DNA from: Diphasiastrum complanatum
Taxonomy: Eukaryota; Streptophyta; Lycopodiopsida; Lycopodiales; Lycopodiaceae
Direction of reading: 5' to 3'
NCBI GenBank assembly: GCA_029204225.1
Contig: CM055103.1
Coordinates: forward strand, 56,687,078 to 56,751,077
DNA: 64,000 nucleotides
Positions 1-10,959 of this stretch are shown here, piece after piece. Numbering within the stretch: the first letter of the stretch is position 1; every line of letters starts with the position of its first letter. The notes under the pieces are model-generated. The model was not told the origin of the DNA. It saw nothing but the letters and a program-made list of their open reading frames with translations, and made no database searches. The position numbers and the translations under genes were made by a program.

Positions 1-26
1 GAGATTGAAATAATCTCGGTTGTATA

Positions 27-802
27 TTAGTAAGACTGATTAATAACCGGTAAACGACTCAAAGCATCCGCTAGAGTGTTTTGACTTACTTTACAATATC
101 GTATTGAGAAGTCAAATACCTGCATTAGCTCAGCCCATCTAGCTTGTCTCCCTTTTAAATCTGTAGCATCACAGATATAACAGAGTATTTGATGATCAGT
201 CAGAACATCAAATTTGGCTCCATACAAATAATGTCGCCAAATTTTCAAGGTATGAATAATAGCAAAAAGCTCATTTTCATAGGTAGAATATCTAGATTGA
301 GCTGGATTGAGTCTCTTGCTTTCAAAATCAACATAATGTCCATTCCTGCATCAAGACAGTCCAATTGCATAATCACTGGCATCGGTCCTAACCACAAATG
401 GTTTCCTAGGATCATCAATGATCAAGATTGGTCCAGTTGTCACACTTTTCTCTCAAAACTATTGTTCATATCCTCCGTCCACACCACTAGTGGACTCCTA
501 GCCCTCCGGCTAAGTTTTTTGAAAGCCTTTCAAAACTTGAGCGAGAGAAAATGCCATCCTAGCAAATTGGGGTATATGTGGACGGAAAAATACCACGAAA
601 CCCAAGAATGACTTGATTTAATGCGAATTTGATGATACCCTGATCTTAGATCTATCTTGGTAAAGTACCTTGCACCAGCAAGGTAATCTATCAGGTCATC
701 ATCCATTCGTGGAGACCTATTCTTAATTGTAGCTTTGTTCAAAAACATCATTGAATTCTTGCTTAAGTTCACTATAGGCTTCAAATTCAGGAGTGTTCTC
801 AC
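27..802 (-). pseudogene. Gypsy reverse transcriptase and RNaseH, broken
   Basis: RT motifs at about 800-580: [19 protein letters not shown], then [15 protein letters not shown], the first catalytic-Asp block of Gypsy RT. The central part with the YxDD box is missing or scrambled. RNaseH follows: the minus strand from about 450 to 250 reads as an RTDASDYAIG-like start, then SRYSTYENELFAIIHTLKIW. An intact stretch then gives HYLYGAKFDVLTDH and NTLADALSRLP. These are the usual Gypsy RNaseH blocks. Frame breaks make it nonfunctional. Confidence 0.85.
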
Positions 803-880
803 TAGGTATATTCATGGCATCAAGTTTAAGAATCTCATTATTGCAACAAATTAGCTTTTTGTAAAAACATAAATAAAAAT

Positions 881-1219
881 TTATACTACTGTGTTCTTTA
901 TTAAAGAGTTAATCTCATGCTTAGAGTAAGGTTTAGTACTTGTAGCATCAACACTTAAACTAGCACGAATCTTTATTAAAGAACAATCATGCATAGAATT
1001 TAAGGATTTTTCAACAAAATCAATCTTCAAATATTTATTTTTATGATAATGCCATTGTTGCCCAAGAACAACATCCACATTTGCCAAATCAACGGTATGG
1101 AATTCTAGTTTTTCAGAATAATCTAGTATGTGCAATGGTATATTAGAAACCACATAATCCATGGGTTCGGAATTACATTCAGACGCCATTGTCACACAAT
1201 ATTTTTTCTCACTTTGCAT
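881..1219 (-). pseudogene. Gypsy aspartic protease, C-terminal part
   Basis: The open stretch contains HTVDLANVDVVLGQQW, matching the retropepsin second half, where a DVVLG-QW motif precedes the fold's last strands. It follows gag on the same strand, in the expected place for the protease. A short gap with stops separates it from the catalytic start at the end of gag, so the enzyme is broken. Confidence 0.65.
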
Positions 1220-1252
1220 TTATGTGGTTTAGCATCTGCACCAAATTTGCAT

Positions 1253-1960
1253 TTATAAAATTATGAGTGGAACCCGGTCAAAAAGTACATTAACAACGCG
1301 TCCTCCAATTTTACCCTTATTCCAAATTAAGTCATTAGGTCCATAAAACATTGAACTAAGAAAACAAGTATCCATCTCATTACTTTGAGATATGATACAT
1401 GAAGTTGAGGCTTTGTTTTTGACACAATCCCGTGCAAGGTGACCCTCTCCATTGCACTTGAAGCAAAGATTCTTTTTCCGAGCTTCCGCTAGGTCTTTCT
1501 TGCCATTTTGATGTTTATTAAAGTGGTGTTTGGGTTTTTTAGAATTAGGATTTGAAGATGCCTCATAGGTAACTTTCTTATCCTTTCTTTTAAATTGAAA
1601 ACCCTTTTTCTGCTCATTAGGGTGATGATTCTTAGGTGGCTTAGGAGTATCATCAAAATTTGTTGCAGCCCTAATAACATTTTCTAGGGTGTTAGGTTGG
1701 TTCCTTCTAACATTCACTTGATAGTTTTTAGGTAACCCATCAGTAAACATGAGCATCTGTATCTTTGGAGGTATTTCACAATAAAGAGGAGTAAGATACT
1801 CATGAAAATCTTGAATGAATTGATCAAGGCCTTTAGTCATGGTTAAACCCGAAAGCTTTTGGAAATGTTCATAATCATCTAACAAGGGAAGGAAGTATTT
1901 CTTACGTCCATCTCCAGTATGTGGAGTTTGGAATAATTCATGACATGGATAGCCAGTCAC
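1253..1960 (-). pseudogene. Gypsy gag with zinc knuckle and start of protease
   Basis: About 235 codons remain open. The N-terminal half has the hydrophobic/aromatic pattern of a retrotransposon gag capsid, including MLMFTDGLPKNYQ. A lysine-rich stretch leads to a CCHC knuckle, CFKCNGEGHLARDC (C-x2-C-x4-H-x4-C), which binds element RNA in this family. The last residues, VVNVLFDR, look like the start of a retropepsin where LFDSG is expected: the Asp is kept, but the following Ser-Gly is lost. The true gag start is unclear because sequence upstream of 1960 is not open. Confidence 0.8.
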
Positions 1961-2397
1961 TCCAATGTATAAGATTACTAGTTATGCCTCATCATTTCAG
2001 GCTTGGCCAATAATGTAATTAATAATCTTATGAGGGCCCAAACTTATATTTGGACATAAGAGCACTTGCATGGTATTTGACTGCTATAATGCAAGAATAG
2101 GAGGTCAATTGCTAATTCAGGTTGCATGGGGATCCTAAGAGAAATATTCTCTCCTCATGAGAGAGAATATATACTAGTGGAAACTCGTCCATCTACCTAT
2201 TGGATTTTTTTATCCTTGAAGCCAAGAGCCCCTCTTGTCTTGCATTCATTCACCATGGCATGGGGGTGAAGTGGTAAGAGTATTGACTAGCCATTTTATG
2301 TTGGTTGAGTGGTTTTGTTCCATAGATGTCCTTTTGGTTGCATGCAACAGGATCTAGTCGGATCTTCACTAGGCGATCTTTATAGTGGTATCAGAAC
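1961..2397 (+). repeat. LTR-like remnant ending in a tRNA-primer-site-like motif
   Basis: At 2386-2397 the sequence TGGTATCAGAAC resembles the initiator-Met-tRNA primer-binding site (TGGTATCAGAGC) that follows a 5' LTR. The 230 bases before it share a diverged block (AGAGAATATATACTAGTGG and flanks) with about 23360-23440, as expected for a dispersed LTR family. No LTR boundary or partner LTR was found. An alternative is the 5' flank of the minus-strand Gypsy element. Confidence 0.35.
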
Positions 2398-3751
2398 AAT
2401 GTTTGCATCAATCAGAAGGTGGAGTTACTTCTTGCTCTTTCCTAGTTTTTTGGTATTTCCTCCTTGCTTTGTACTTTCAGGTGGTGAAATTGGCTTTCAA
2501 GTAAGTGGCTTCTCTGATTTTGGTTTGATTTCAGCCTATTGATCATGATTATGGATTTTCTCCATAGATTTTGATGGAAATCAGTGGATTTTTGACAGTT
2601 TTTTGTGAGTTTTCACCTACAATTCAAGATTTTTGCATGGAATTGATCAAAGCTATTGATCTAGTACTTGCTATTTTACAATCATTATATGTTGGTTGAA
2701 AAGTCAAAAGAGTGCTTAGATAGTGATTTTTAGCCAAAAATTGGGATTTTTTTAAATTAGAAATGGACTATTAAAATCATAATTGACTGAAATTATAACT
2801 TGTAGTGCTTGCATGTAATTGATTTACAGGGATTTGGATCTGATTGCACTTAATTCCAAATCAAGCAGAAGGAGAGAGATATTCGTTGTAGTTCTTGTCT
2901 TGCCTGTCAGAGGACACTCAGATTTGGTCACTCTTACATCGTGTCACATGCAATCAAACCAACATGCAACCAAAATGTTCAACCAAATGATCAGCATGCA
3001 GTCCAGGTGAACAAACCATGAAATCTACTTCTACTTTGTTACAAAATGAACTGCATCAGATCTTAAACAGTACTACATTTGCATAAATCCACAAAACAAA
3101 AAACAAGAAGCTAATCTACAGCATTTCAGAAGTCCAAGAATCAAGAAACCAACCAATCTTTTGATTATTGGACATCCCAAAAACATCAAGAACTGGATTG
3201 TAAGAGGATATGCAAGAATTACACCACAAACCCAATCTATTTAGTTTACCTGAATGCTGATTCCTACATTAATCCACAAACAAGAAATGAAATCTAATCC
3301 ACTCTAGGAAAGCAGAAAAACTAATCTACTCTAAAGTCCACAACCACACACAAGGGATGGAAGGGCATGATCATAGAAGCATCATTCAAAAAAACCACCA
3401 TGATCAAGAAGCTTAGTTGTATCAAAACTCGTGGAGGCTCTTATCATTTGGACATGGGGTAGATAGAATGTATAAAAAGCTCCTCTTCTCAAAGAGGGAG
3501 TCTCTTAAATAAGCAAGAGAGCTCTTTATGTAGCGTCCTAGTGGCATTTTCACATTACACAAATTATAAGTGGAATAATGCTCTCTACTAGAGGTCAACA
3601 TCAAAAGGTGACTCACTCTACTTTCTTTAAGAGAGGTCTACTTGCATTTATTACTTGCCTAGAAATACTAGTTCCTACATGGTCATTCCATTTTCCGGGA
3701 TTCACCATGAGGCTTACATAGTTCTTGCTTGTCATTACTAACTAGTATTCC
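2398..3751. other. No gene recognised
   Basis: AT-rich sequence with only short open frames and no recognised protein motif. If the motif just before it is a real primer site, this could be the leader of a lost Copia element. That is inference only. Confidence 0.3.
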
Positions 3752-5282
3752 TCAGCTCTCATACTCGGCTCTTAGTCTTCGTTCGTCTCGTCTTCTCATA
3801 GACCTCTTCGGTCTAAGGTGAGAGATGCTCTTGAGTTGCTCTGGTTGAGTATCTGGGGATTCGTCAGAATCAGCCAACATCATCTCACCCCTAATGTGTT
3901 CCAGGACCCACTGCAACTCATATTGAATGATGTCGTTCCGCTTCCGCATTGGCATCTTCGATTGTCACTTGGAAAAACGTAGATCCTCGTTCGCTTACAT
4001 AAAATCAAGTGTTTATTGTTGCCAGTCTTTATCAAAAAACTGTTTTCGCAAATTGCAGCAATTTAACCAGAATGTCTTATTGCTACAAGTGGTTGACATT
4101 CTTAAAATTGGAGAGCTCCCAGTAGTTTGACAACTCTGCATGCCTGAGTGCTTCCCTCGTGTCTTTGTCTTATTTATTGTATCTACCATTGACAGTTTTA
4201 TCTTTGATTTATTGGCAGGTACTAACTTCTGGGAGGTCTGCATCCTCCATTTTGCTTCTAGGCATTTTCGCAGTTCTTCTCTTAGTCGAAGTTCCAATCA
4301 TGTCAATGCTCTTCCCTGATAGGTTGCACAAATCTTGGTTATCAGTCTTGAAGGAAATGAACTCATCGACAAATTAGTGGTAGAAACAGATTGGACGGAT
4401 GGTTTGGTGACGTCAAGGAAACATGATGAAGACTTGGTGGAAGGGTGAAGGAACTGATAGTTCTACAGTTGCAGCCTTGGACCCTTGCAATGTCGAGCTT
4501 TGACCAAGTGAGGAGCTCATTTTATTTTGCAGGCTCACGGTTGTCTTCATCTTTCTTTTTCTGTAGCTCTTTCTTTTGATCTGTTACTTTTGGATTTCTT
4601 TGGACTTCATAAGAAGTGATTCGACTATCATTGCTCCGGAGAGTTTCTTTTGATCAAGATCGATCTGAGTCAACTGTTGCTTAAGTTTTGTCCTTTTCTC
4701 CTTAGCTTCTTTGCTTAATTTTTTATGTCTTCTAGCTACTTCGCTTGCTTAGATCTTTTCTGGCTGATCAACCATTGTAGGCGGTAGTTGGTCTCCGCAA
4801 GACACTTGCAATGATCTTTTAGCCGCTTCGGTAAGACTATCAAAAACTGGAAATTTTTCAGAAGAACAGTGAACTGATGATAAACAAACAGATGGAAGGA
4901 AGGGTTGTGGTGGTGGTGACAACGGTAGATGGTGTGGGTGATAGGCATGAAAATGGTGCAGAAGTATGGCAAGAGGGCTAGTTGAAAAAAGAGACTGATT
5001 TCCCAATACTTGTACTTCTCTTTTTGAAGAATCTTCGTCGTGACTGGGGTACTTCTTCTGATTGAGTTGCTCTCTTCTTAGCCTTGTCATTATCGTCTTT
5101 GGTTTTGTGACCTTGGTTGTTGATCTTGTTGATGATGTTGTTGGCAATGTTGCTGCTCCAGTGTATGCTTGCATATCCACTCTCTCCCCCCCCAAAAAAA
5201 AATCTGTTGGTGGGGATGTTGTTGCTGGTAACTGTTCATGTTCAAGATTGGATCGGCGTGTGGAACACGTAGTTGAAAACAT
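3752..5282 (-). pseudogene. Unrecognised decayed ORFs, partly coiled-coil-like
   Basis: Three open stretches lie in line on the minus strand (5282-4749, 4297-4013, 3955-3752). The stretches between them read as charged Lys/Gln/Glu-rich peptide with stops, for example KLKQQLTQIDLDQKKLSGA near 4690-4640. The first part is Ser/Thr/Pro-rich with a His/Pro run; the last is Arg/Glu-rich. I do not recognise a family. A gag-like or accessory retroelement ORF is the likeliest reading, because it lies among elements and is broken. Confidence 0.25.
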
Positions 5283-5612
5283 GTTGAATATGTGACTGGA
5301 CTAAAGATTGAACAAATTTTAACTAAATTTGTTTCGATCTTGTAGTAGTTGACTCAACGATGAATATGACGATGAGATTCAAGAATCAACTCTGAAGTGA
5401 TAGGGATTTTTTCAAATTTGAAGTATGCGCAAAGATCCTAAACTCTGTACAAGGTGATCTGAAGATGGATAGATGAATGAAAATGTGTTCTTGAGATGCT
5501 CTATGGAAGACTCTCGCGCAGTAGCTATTTCTCATGCAAAAATTAATCACATACTAGGAATGAAGAGAAACAAGAAAATAAATGAACTGTACAGAGAGTG
5601 AAAACTGTATAG
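5283..5612. other. No gene recognised; flank of Copia A
   Basis: No open frame of note. This is the insertion flank on the 5' side of Copia A; the last bases before the LTR are CTGTATAG. No target-site duplicate can be matched because the distal LTR end is missing. Confidence 0.4.
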
Positions 5613-6772
5613 TGTTGGATTATTCTTCTTCTTACCAATCGACTAATCGATTTTAATCTTCATCCATTGTTAATCCAGTTGTACGGATTTTTCTGTGTGT
5701 TTACACAGTCTGCAGAATTACAAGTGTTTTTACACACTTTGCAGAATCACACGGAGTTTACGACAGTGTCGCATTTTTCACCTGATAGAAATCTCGTGTA
5801 AAAACATAATGTCGCATTTTTCGCTTTTTTTCAAAGAGCCTCAAATGTTAGGAAAATGACTCTGGCAAAGTGTGGGACAACCCTAAATGAGATTTAAGGG
5901 CACCTTCAACTTTTTCGTCTTTTTCGCAAAAAATCCGACAGTGTGGCATGTGGCTGTTTTAGTTCATTTCTGCAGACCAACAGTTTTGGTTCATTTATGC
6001 AGACAGAACGTTTACGACCAATTTCATCGCTTATCAACAATCAATGATAAGGACCGGATGGATGCCAGCTGATCACTAGCCAACTGGTGATCACATTTGA
6101 TGATCTAATTTCTTAGTATAAATAGTTGTTCATATTCATACAGTTAAAAATAATAATAATAATCTGGAATCATCTGAAATTCATTGAAAGTCAAAATTAT
6201 CAGAAGCATTTGAATAGTTAGCTCTCTCTCTCTCTCTCTCTCTCAAGCCTACGAGCTTGAACACTCCTGATTTTAGATATTGCTATTGCGCTGCTGCTTA
6301 CCAGCATTGCGCATTAATTCACACTATCATTTTAGCCGCTCAGAGATAGCATAGAGTACGTAGCTTAGATCCGTAACTTATTGTACTCATTTATTTCTGT
6401 TACATTATAATACTGAATCAATATTATCCTTCATTGCGTTCAGTTTTCGTCTCAGAGAGTATGTGTTTCTGTATTTCTTCGCAACTAATTCGCAAAAATT
6501 CGCGACCAATTATTTGTCTGATAATTTTCGATGCTTAATTGTTTGGCTACGTGATCACTGTAGTATTGGCGATTTCAAAGTTAGTTACTATAAGTTCAAA
6601 CGTGATTTCTATCACTATTGTCTTGTTTGAAATTGATAGGCATAGTCATGCATTGGAAAAATGAAGATAGTTTATTCCGCCATGCACGAAAAGTTTTCTT
6701 TCTAGACACACGAATTATTTTCATTCGTTTCTTTTCGAACTAGACCTATCTTCTGCACACCACTTTTTAACA
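5613..6772 (+). repeat. 5' LTR of Copia A
   Basis: It begins TGTTGGATTATTC and ends TTTTTAACA, directly followed by the primer site. The 3' LTR starts with the same words at 10960. It contains a TATA box (6117-6124), a CT tract (6222-6244), and two copies of the word TGTCGCATTTTTC upstream of the TATA box. Related LTR pieces recur at 40736-41003, about 42140-42690 and possibly 60120-60800. Confidence 0.93.
6117..6124 (+). promoter_or_regulatory. TATA box of Copia A LTR
   Basis: TATAAATA lies about 500 bases into the LTR, with a matching TATAAAT at about 11464-11470 in the other LTR. Position and conservation between both LTRs fit the U3 core promoter that starts element RNA. Confidence 0.55.
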
Positions 6773-6785
6773 TGGTATCAAAGCG
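6773..6785 (+). other. Primer-binding site of Copia A
   Basis: TGGTATCAAAGCG immediately follows the LTR end. It matches the initiator-Met-tRNA 3' end pairing site (usual TGGTATCAGAGC) with minor change, and is where minus-strand DNA synthesis would start. Confidence 0.85.
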
Positions 6786-6977
6786 TTTCACTACTTCTTT
6801 ATCTGATTCCAACATGATATCAGAGCGAAAGCTCTAATACTTGATATTTTTCACGATATCAAATTGATATCATACTCTTCAATTCTTTTCAAACTTTCAA
6901 TATTAGAGAATTGATTTTCTATTGTTGGCATTACTGCATCTTAGCGTCATCGATATAATCGACAAACTAAGTTCCAA

Positions 6978-7706
6978 ATGGATTCTCAAAGTAAAGTCGG
7001 TCTTATCACAGACAAGCTGAATGGATCTAATTATTATTTGTGGAAATTTAAGATGACCACCTTGTTAATTGCCAGCAAATTATGAGATGTTGTTATAGGT
7101 ATAGAAGTAAAACCTGAAGATAACGACTCAAAGTGAAAATCGAAGGACGGTAAAGCTTTCGCGCTTATTATTCTCAATATATCAGATACACAGATTGGAC
7201 ACATAGCTGAAGCTAAAACATCAAAAGACGTTTGGGACATTTTGAACTCACTATATGACGTGAGGGACGTAACTACTAAGTTACATCTACGAAGGAAATT
7301 TTTCACATTCAAAATATTTCTTGGTGATTCACTTCAGAGTCACATTAACCAATTTAAGAATCTTTTGCAACAGATGGCCGCTGTCGGATCAGTCATAGAT
7401 GATCAAGACGCAACCATGACATTGCTTTCAAGCTTGCCCTCTACATATGAGAACTGGGTGATGATCATATCGACACACTCAGATTTAAGTCTTACTAGAG
7501 TTCTCACTATGTTGCTACAAGAAGATAATCGAAGAAGTCAAGACACTTCGTCTACTTCCTCCTCTCAGACTCTATTTGTCAACAAAGGCTCGAAGCGACA
7601 GAAGCAGAAAAGCTCTAAGAAGGCAGATGTTGACTCAAAGTCAAGCACAATCATCAGATCCACAATCGAAGAAGAAGATGTTTTGCAGGTATTGCAAGCG
7701 CAATAA
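6978..7706 (+). pseudogene. Copia A gag (UBN2 type), with stops
   Basis: Start chosen at MDSQSKVGLITDKLNGSNYY, followed by LWKFKMTTLL, the Copia gag N-terminal pattern. Two in-frame stops occur at about 7085 and 7133. After them the frame is open: SKDVWDILNSLYDV, then FKNLLQQM and LLSSLPSTYENWV, the standard UBN2 blocks. The zinc knuckle lies in another frame near 7690, reading CRYCKRNNHEIKDF, where the last Cys of C-x2-C-x4-H-x4-C is Phe. The product would be the particle-forming protein, but it is broken. Confidence 0.85.
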
Positions 7707-8083
7707 CCATGAGATCAAAGATTTCCGAATCCTCCAAGCGAAAAACGTAGCCAACCAACCTGATCAACAAGCAAACACAGCCTCATCATCTCCCCAGGTC
7801 GAAGTGGACGAAGGCGCATTCATGGTCAAAGATCAAAGCGCATTTTTAGATGATTCATGGTTTTTTTATTTTGGAGCAACTCAACACATGACCAATCAAC
7901 GTGAGATCTTTAACTCCTACACGCTTTACAGCACAAAGAAATTTGTTCATCTTGGTGACAATATTACTCACACTATTGAAGGTGAAGGTACTATAAGATT
8001 GCGGTTCCAGCATGATCAATTCAAATTACGATCAAAGGTTTTATATGTTCCTAAACTCTCTACAAATCTATTATCAATAAGTT
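7690..8083 (+). pseudogene. Copia A protease, active site lost
   Basis: At about 7857-7890 the frame reads WFFYFGATQHMT where Copia retropepsins have W-I-D-S-G-A-T-x-H-M; the catalytic Asp is Tyr. It continues with the expected HLGDNITHTIEGEG and VLYVPKLSTNLLSIS blocks and stops at 8083. The rest of the pre-integrase region follows after that stop. Confidence 0.85.
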
Positions 8084-9306
8084 GAATTACAGATTTAGGT
8101 CATAATGTAGAATTTGAATCTGATCAATGCAGAATTATTGATAGGAGTGATAAGATCCTTGCACTCGGCAAGAGGCATGGTTACTTATATAGATTGGTAC
8201 ACTACTATTTTGAGTCTAGTCAAGTCTTGAAAACTTTTGTTCTAGTCAATAAAGCATTACTATGACATCATCGCTTAGGACACGTGAATCATGCATCTAT
8301 GAACATGTCCAGACAATCCATGGTCCTTGATCTCGACTATCCTTCTGATAAGGTCGATCTCCCTGTCTGTCATAGTTGCATCTTTGGAAAGCAGGCTAGA
8401 ATTTCTTTTAGATCAAACCATATGCATACATCAAAAGATCTGTTAGATGTTGTTCATACAGATATATGTGGATCTATGCAAACTCGTTCATTGCTAGATG
8501 CAAAGTATTTCATTATCTTTATTGACAAATTCTCCAGAAGAATAGCTGTTTATTTCATTAAACAGATCTCAGAGGCTTTCATCAAATTCAGACAATTGAA
8601 GAGCATGCTGAGAATCAAACTGGCAAACGAATCACAGCACTGAAGTCAGATAACGGGGGATGTACATCTCCAACAAATTCAAGGATTATTGCCTTTACAA
8701 CGACATTGAAGAACAATACATCACTTCCTATTCGCCTCAGTCAAATGGTCTTGCTGAGAGAAAGAATAGAATCTTAGTTGAATCGGCAAAGTGCATGTTA
8801 TCACATGCGACACTTCCGAAGTGCTTCTGAACTGAAGCTGTTTCAACAGCAACCCATATTCAAAACAGATGTTCTACTAAAAGCCTTTCAAACAAAATAC
8901 CATTCGAAGTTTGGACAGATACCAAACCTTCTTTATCAAACTTATGAGTTTTTGGATGTACTGCTTTTGCGCAGATTCCTCGTGATCTTAGAAAGAATCT
9001 CGACTTCCAAAGTATGAAATGTGTTTTCATCAGCTACACTACTTCAGATCAAGCCTACAAGTTGTTCGACCCCATCGAGTCGAAGATATTCACTAGCCGG
9101 GATGTCATCTTCATCGAAGATCAGTTTCAAGACCTCAAAGGAAAAGACAGTTTTCATGTAGCTGAGCTATCAGATTCTCTTGACGCTTTGAACTTTCCAG
9201 TTTCTCAGTTGACTATTTCTATTGAAGGTCCAAGATCCTCTACTCTTGACGAACAACAAATCAACGACGAATCAGAAGATGATGATGTTGCAGATCAGCA
9301 ACTATA
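8084..9306 (+). pseudogene. Copia A integrase, fragmented
   Basis: The GAG-pre-integrase zinc region reads HHRLGHVNH ... CHSCIFGK (about 8262-8395). The core follows: LLDVVHTDICGSM with the first Asp, then in another frame ALKSDNGG with the second Asp (about 8641), and SPQSNGLAERKNRILVE with the Glu (about 8730-8785). The C-terminal part, CVFISYTTSDQAYKLFDP and SRDVIF, runs to 9306. At least three frame changes break it. Confidence 0.85.
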
Positions 9307-9429
9307 GTATGATGGAAATAATCAACTTCTTGCATTACCCAGAAGATCTTCAAGAACCAGCAGACCACCTAACCGATATATCGACGAGTTTGTAGCTTAT
9401 CTTGTTCAAGAACCGACGTCTGTCCAAGA

Positions 9430-10390
9430 GGCACTCAGTCAGCCTGATTCCAATCTTTGGAAAAAAGCTATGAATAAAGAATATTCATCTCTTATTAAGA
9501 ACCAGACGTGGACGATTGTGGAATTACCTGCTAACAGAAACATAGTTGATTGCAAATGGATTTTCAAAGTCAAGTACAATGCATATGGAAGCATCAACAA
9601 AAGAAAGGCACAACGTCGATTACACTGAGACCTTCAATCCAGTAGTCAAGCATTCTTTTATTCGACTTTTGTTATCATTTGCCGCTGCAACAGATTTGGA
9701 AATATATCAAATGGATGTACAGACATCATATCTCAATGGAGTCATCGAAGAAGAAATTTACATGGTGCAACCTGAAGGTTATATTATCGATGGTAAATAC
9801 AATCATGTGTGTAAACTCTGTAAGGCATTTTATGGCTTGAAGCAATCTGCTCGGACATAGTTTCAAAGGATCAATAATTTCCTTACTGATCACGACTATA
9901 CATCTAGCTCTTCAGATTCAAACGTTTACTTCAAAGCAATGCAGCAGTTTTTTATCATTATCACTTTGTACGTAGATGATACATTGCTTTTTAGCAACAG
10001 TACCGATTTGATATAATAAGCCAAAATAATGCTATCTTCTGAATTCGACATGACCAATCTGGGTGAAGCTCATTTCTGCCTTGGCATACAAATCCATAGA
10101 GACAGAAAACAAAATTTGGTCTACATTACACAACAGAGGTACATCTACAACATTTTAGTCAGATATAATCTGATGAATTGCAAGTTAGCTCTCTCACCAA
10201 TGGAACCAGGACTCAAATTGTCAAAGGGCCAATGTCCCCAAACAATTCATGAGAAGCAGCAGATGCATGAGTATCCTTACCATTCTATTATAGGATCTCT
10301 TATGTACGCCATGATCTGTACCAGGCCAGACATAGCTTTTGCAGTTAGCTCTCTCAGTCAGTATATGACTAATCTTGGTATGACACATTG
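9430..10390 (+). pseudogene. Copia A reverse transcriptase, fragmented
   Basis: Blocks in order: NQTWTIVELPANRNIVDCKW, then a small deletion where KARLVAKGYTQ is expected (about 9600), then DYTETFNPVVKHSFIRLL, YQMDVQTSYLNGVIEEEIYM, YGLKQSA and the catalytic YVDD at 9969-9980. Then come FDMTNLGEAHFCLGIQI and GSLMYAMICTRPDIAFAV. Stops at 9858, in 10015-10020 and at 10389 break the frame. Confidence 0.88.
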
Positions 10391-10952
10391 AAAGGCTCTT
10401 ATCAGAGGCATGAGATATCTTCAAGCTACTATGGACTTTTGCATTTGTTATGGAGCAGTCGGCAACGACAAACTCAATTTCCTCAATGGTTACACAAATG
10501 TGAGTTGGGCAGGAGATGTAGACACTCGTATATCTACTTCCAGATTTACATTCTTCCTCAACAATGGTCCAATTTCCTGGAACAGTCATAAGCAATCTTT
10601 GATAGCTCTATCTTCCACTGAATCAGAGTATATCGCAACCTCTCAAACTACAAAGGAAGCAATTTGGTTGAGGAACTTACTCTCAGATATCGATCTGAAT
10701 CAATATGCTCCGATGATATTATTTTGTGATAATCAAAGTGCCATCGCTTTATCAGCAAACCCTAGATTTCATTCCAAGAGTAAGCACATTGAACTGAAGT
10801 ATCATTTCGTCAAAGAAGAGGTCAAATTGCAGTACTGTAGAACACAAGATATGACAGCAGATGTTTTTACTAAAGTATTAAATTTGGAGTCCAACAGAAG
10901 ATTCTGTGTAGAACTAAGGTTGAAGGTCAAGGCATTCAAGGATTCAGATTAA
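10391..10952 (+). pseudogene. Copia A RNaseH
   Basis: In frame from about 10410: MRYLQATMDFCICYGA, then SWAGDVDTR, SWNSHKQSLIALSSTESEY, ILFCDNQSAIALSANPRFHS, KHIELKYHFVKEEV and DMTADVFTKVL. These are the full series of Copia RNaseH blocks, ending just before the polypurine tract. It is the best preserved domain of the element. The first strand, where an acidic YSD is expected, reads YTN, so activity is doubtful. Confidence 0.88.
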
Positions 10953-10959
10953 GAGGGAG
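10951..10959 (+). other. Polypurine tract of Copia A
   Basis: AAGAGGGAG directly precedes the TGTTGG start of the 3' LTR. This is the usual position and composition for the primer of plus-strand DNA synthesis. Confidence 0.8.

Larger units (their letters stand above)
1..1960 (-). mobile_element. Ty3/Gypsy retrotransposon, decayed, cut by the window edge
   Basis: Read on the minus strand the order is gag (1960 to 1253), protease remainder (1219 to 881), RT (802 to about 530) and RNaseH (to 27). RNaseH directly after RT and before any integrase is the Gypsy order; Copia has integrase first. Integrase and one LTR would lie left of base 1. Stops and frame changes separate the domains, so it cannot make a polyprotein. 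The other LTR should lie above 1960 but I could not set its limits. Confidence 0.85.

Noticed and set aside
189-611. 140-codon plus-strand frame
   Set aside because: Antisense shadow of the Gypsy RT-RNaseH, which has recognisable motifs on the minus strand.
4749-5282. 177-codon frame as a host gene
   Set aside because: No recognisable family, low-complexity His/Pro and Ser/Thr stretches, no supported exons, and element-rich surroundings.
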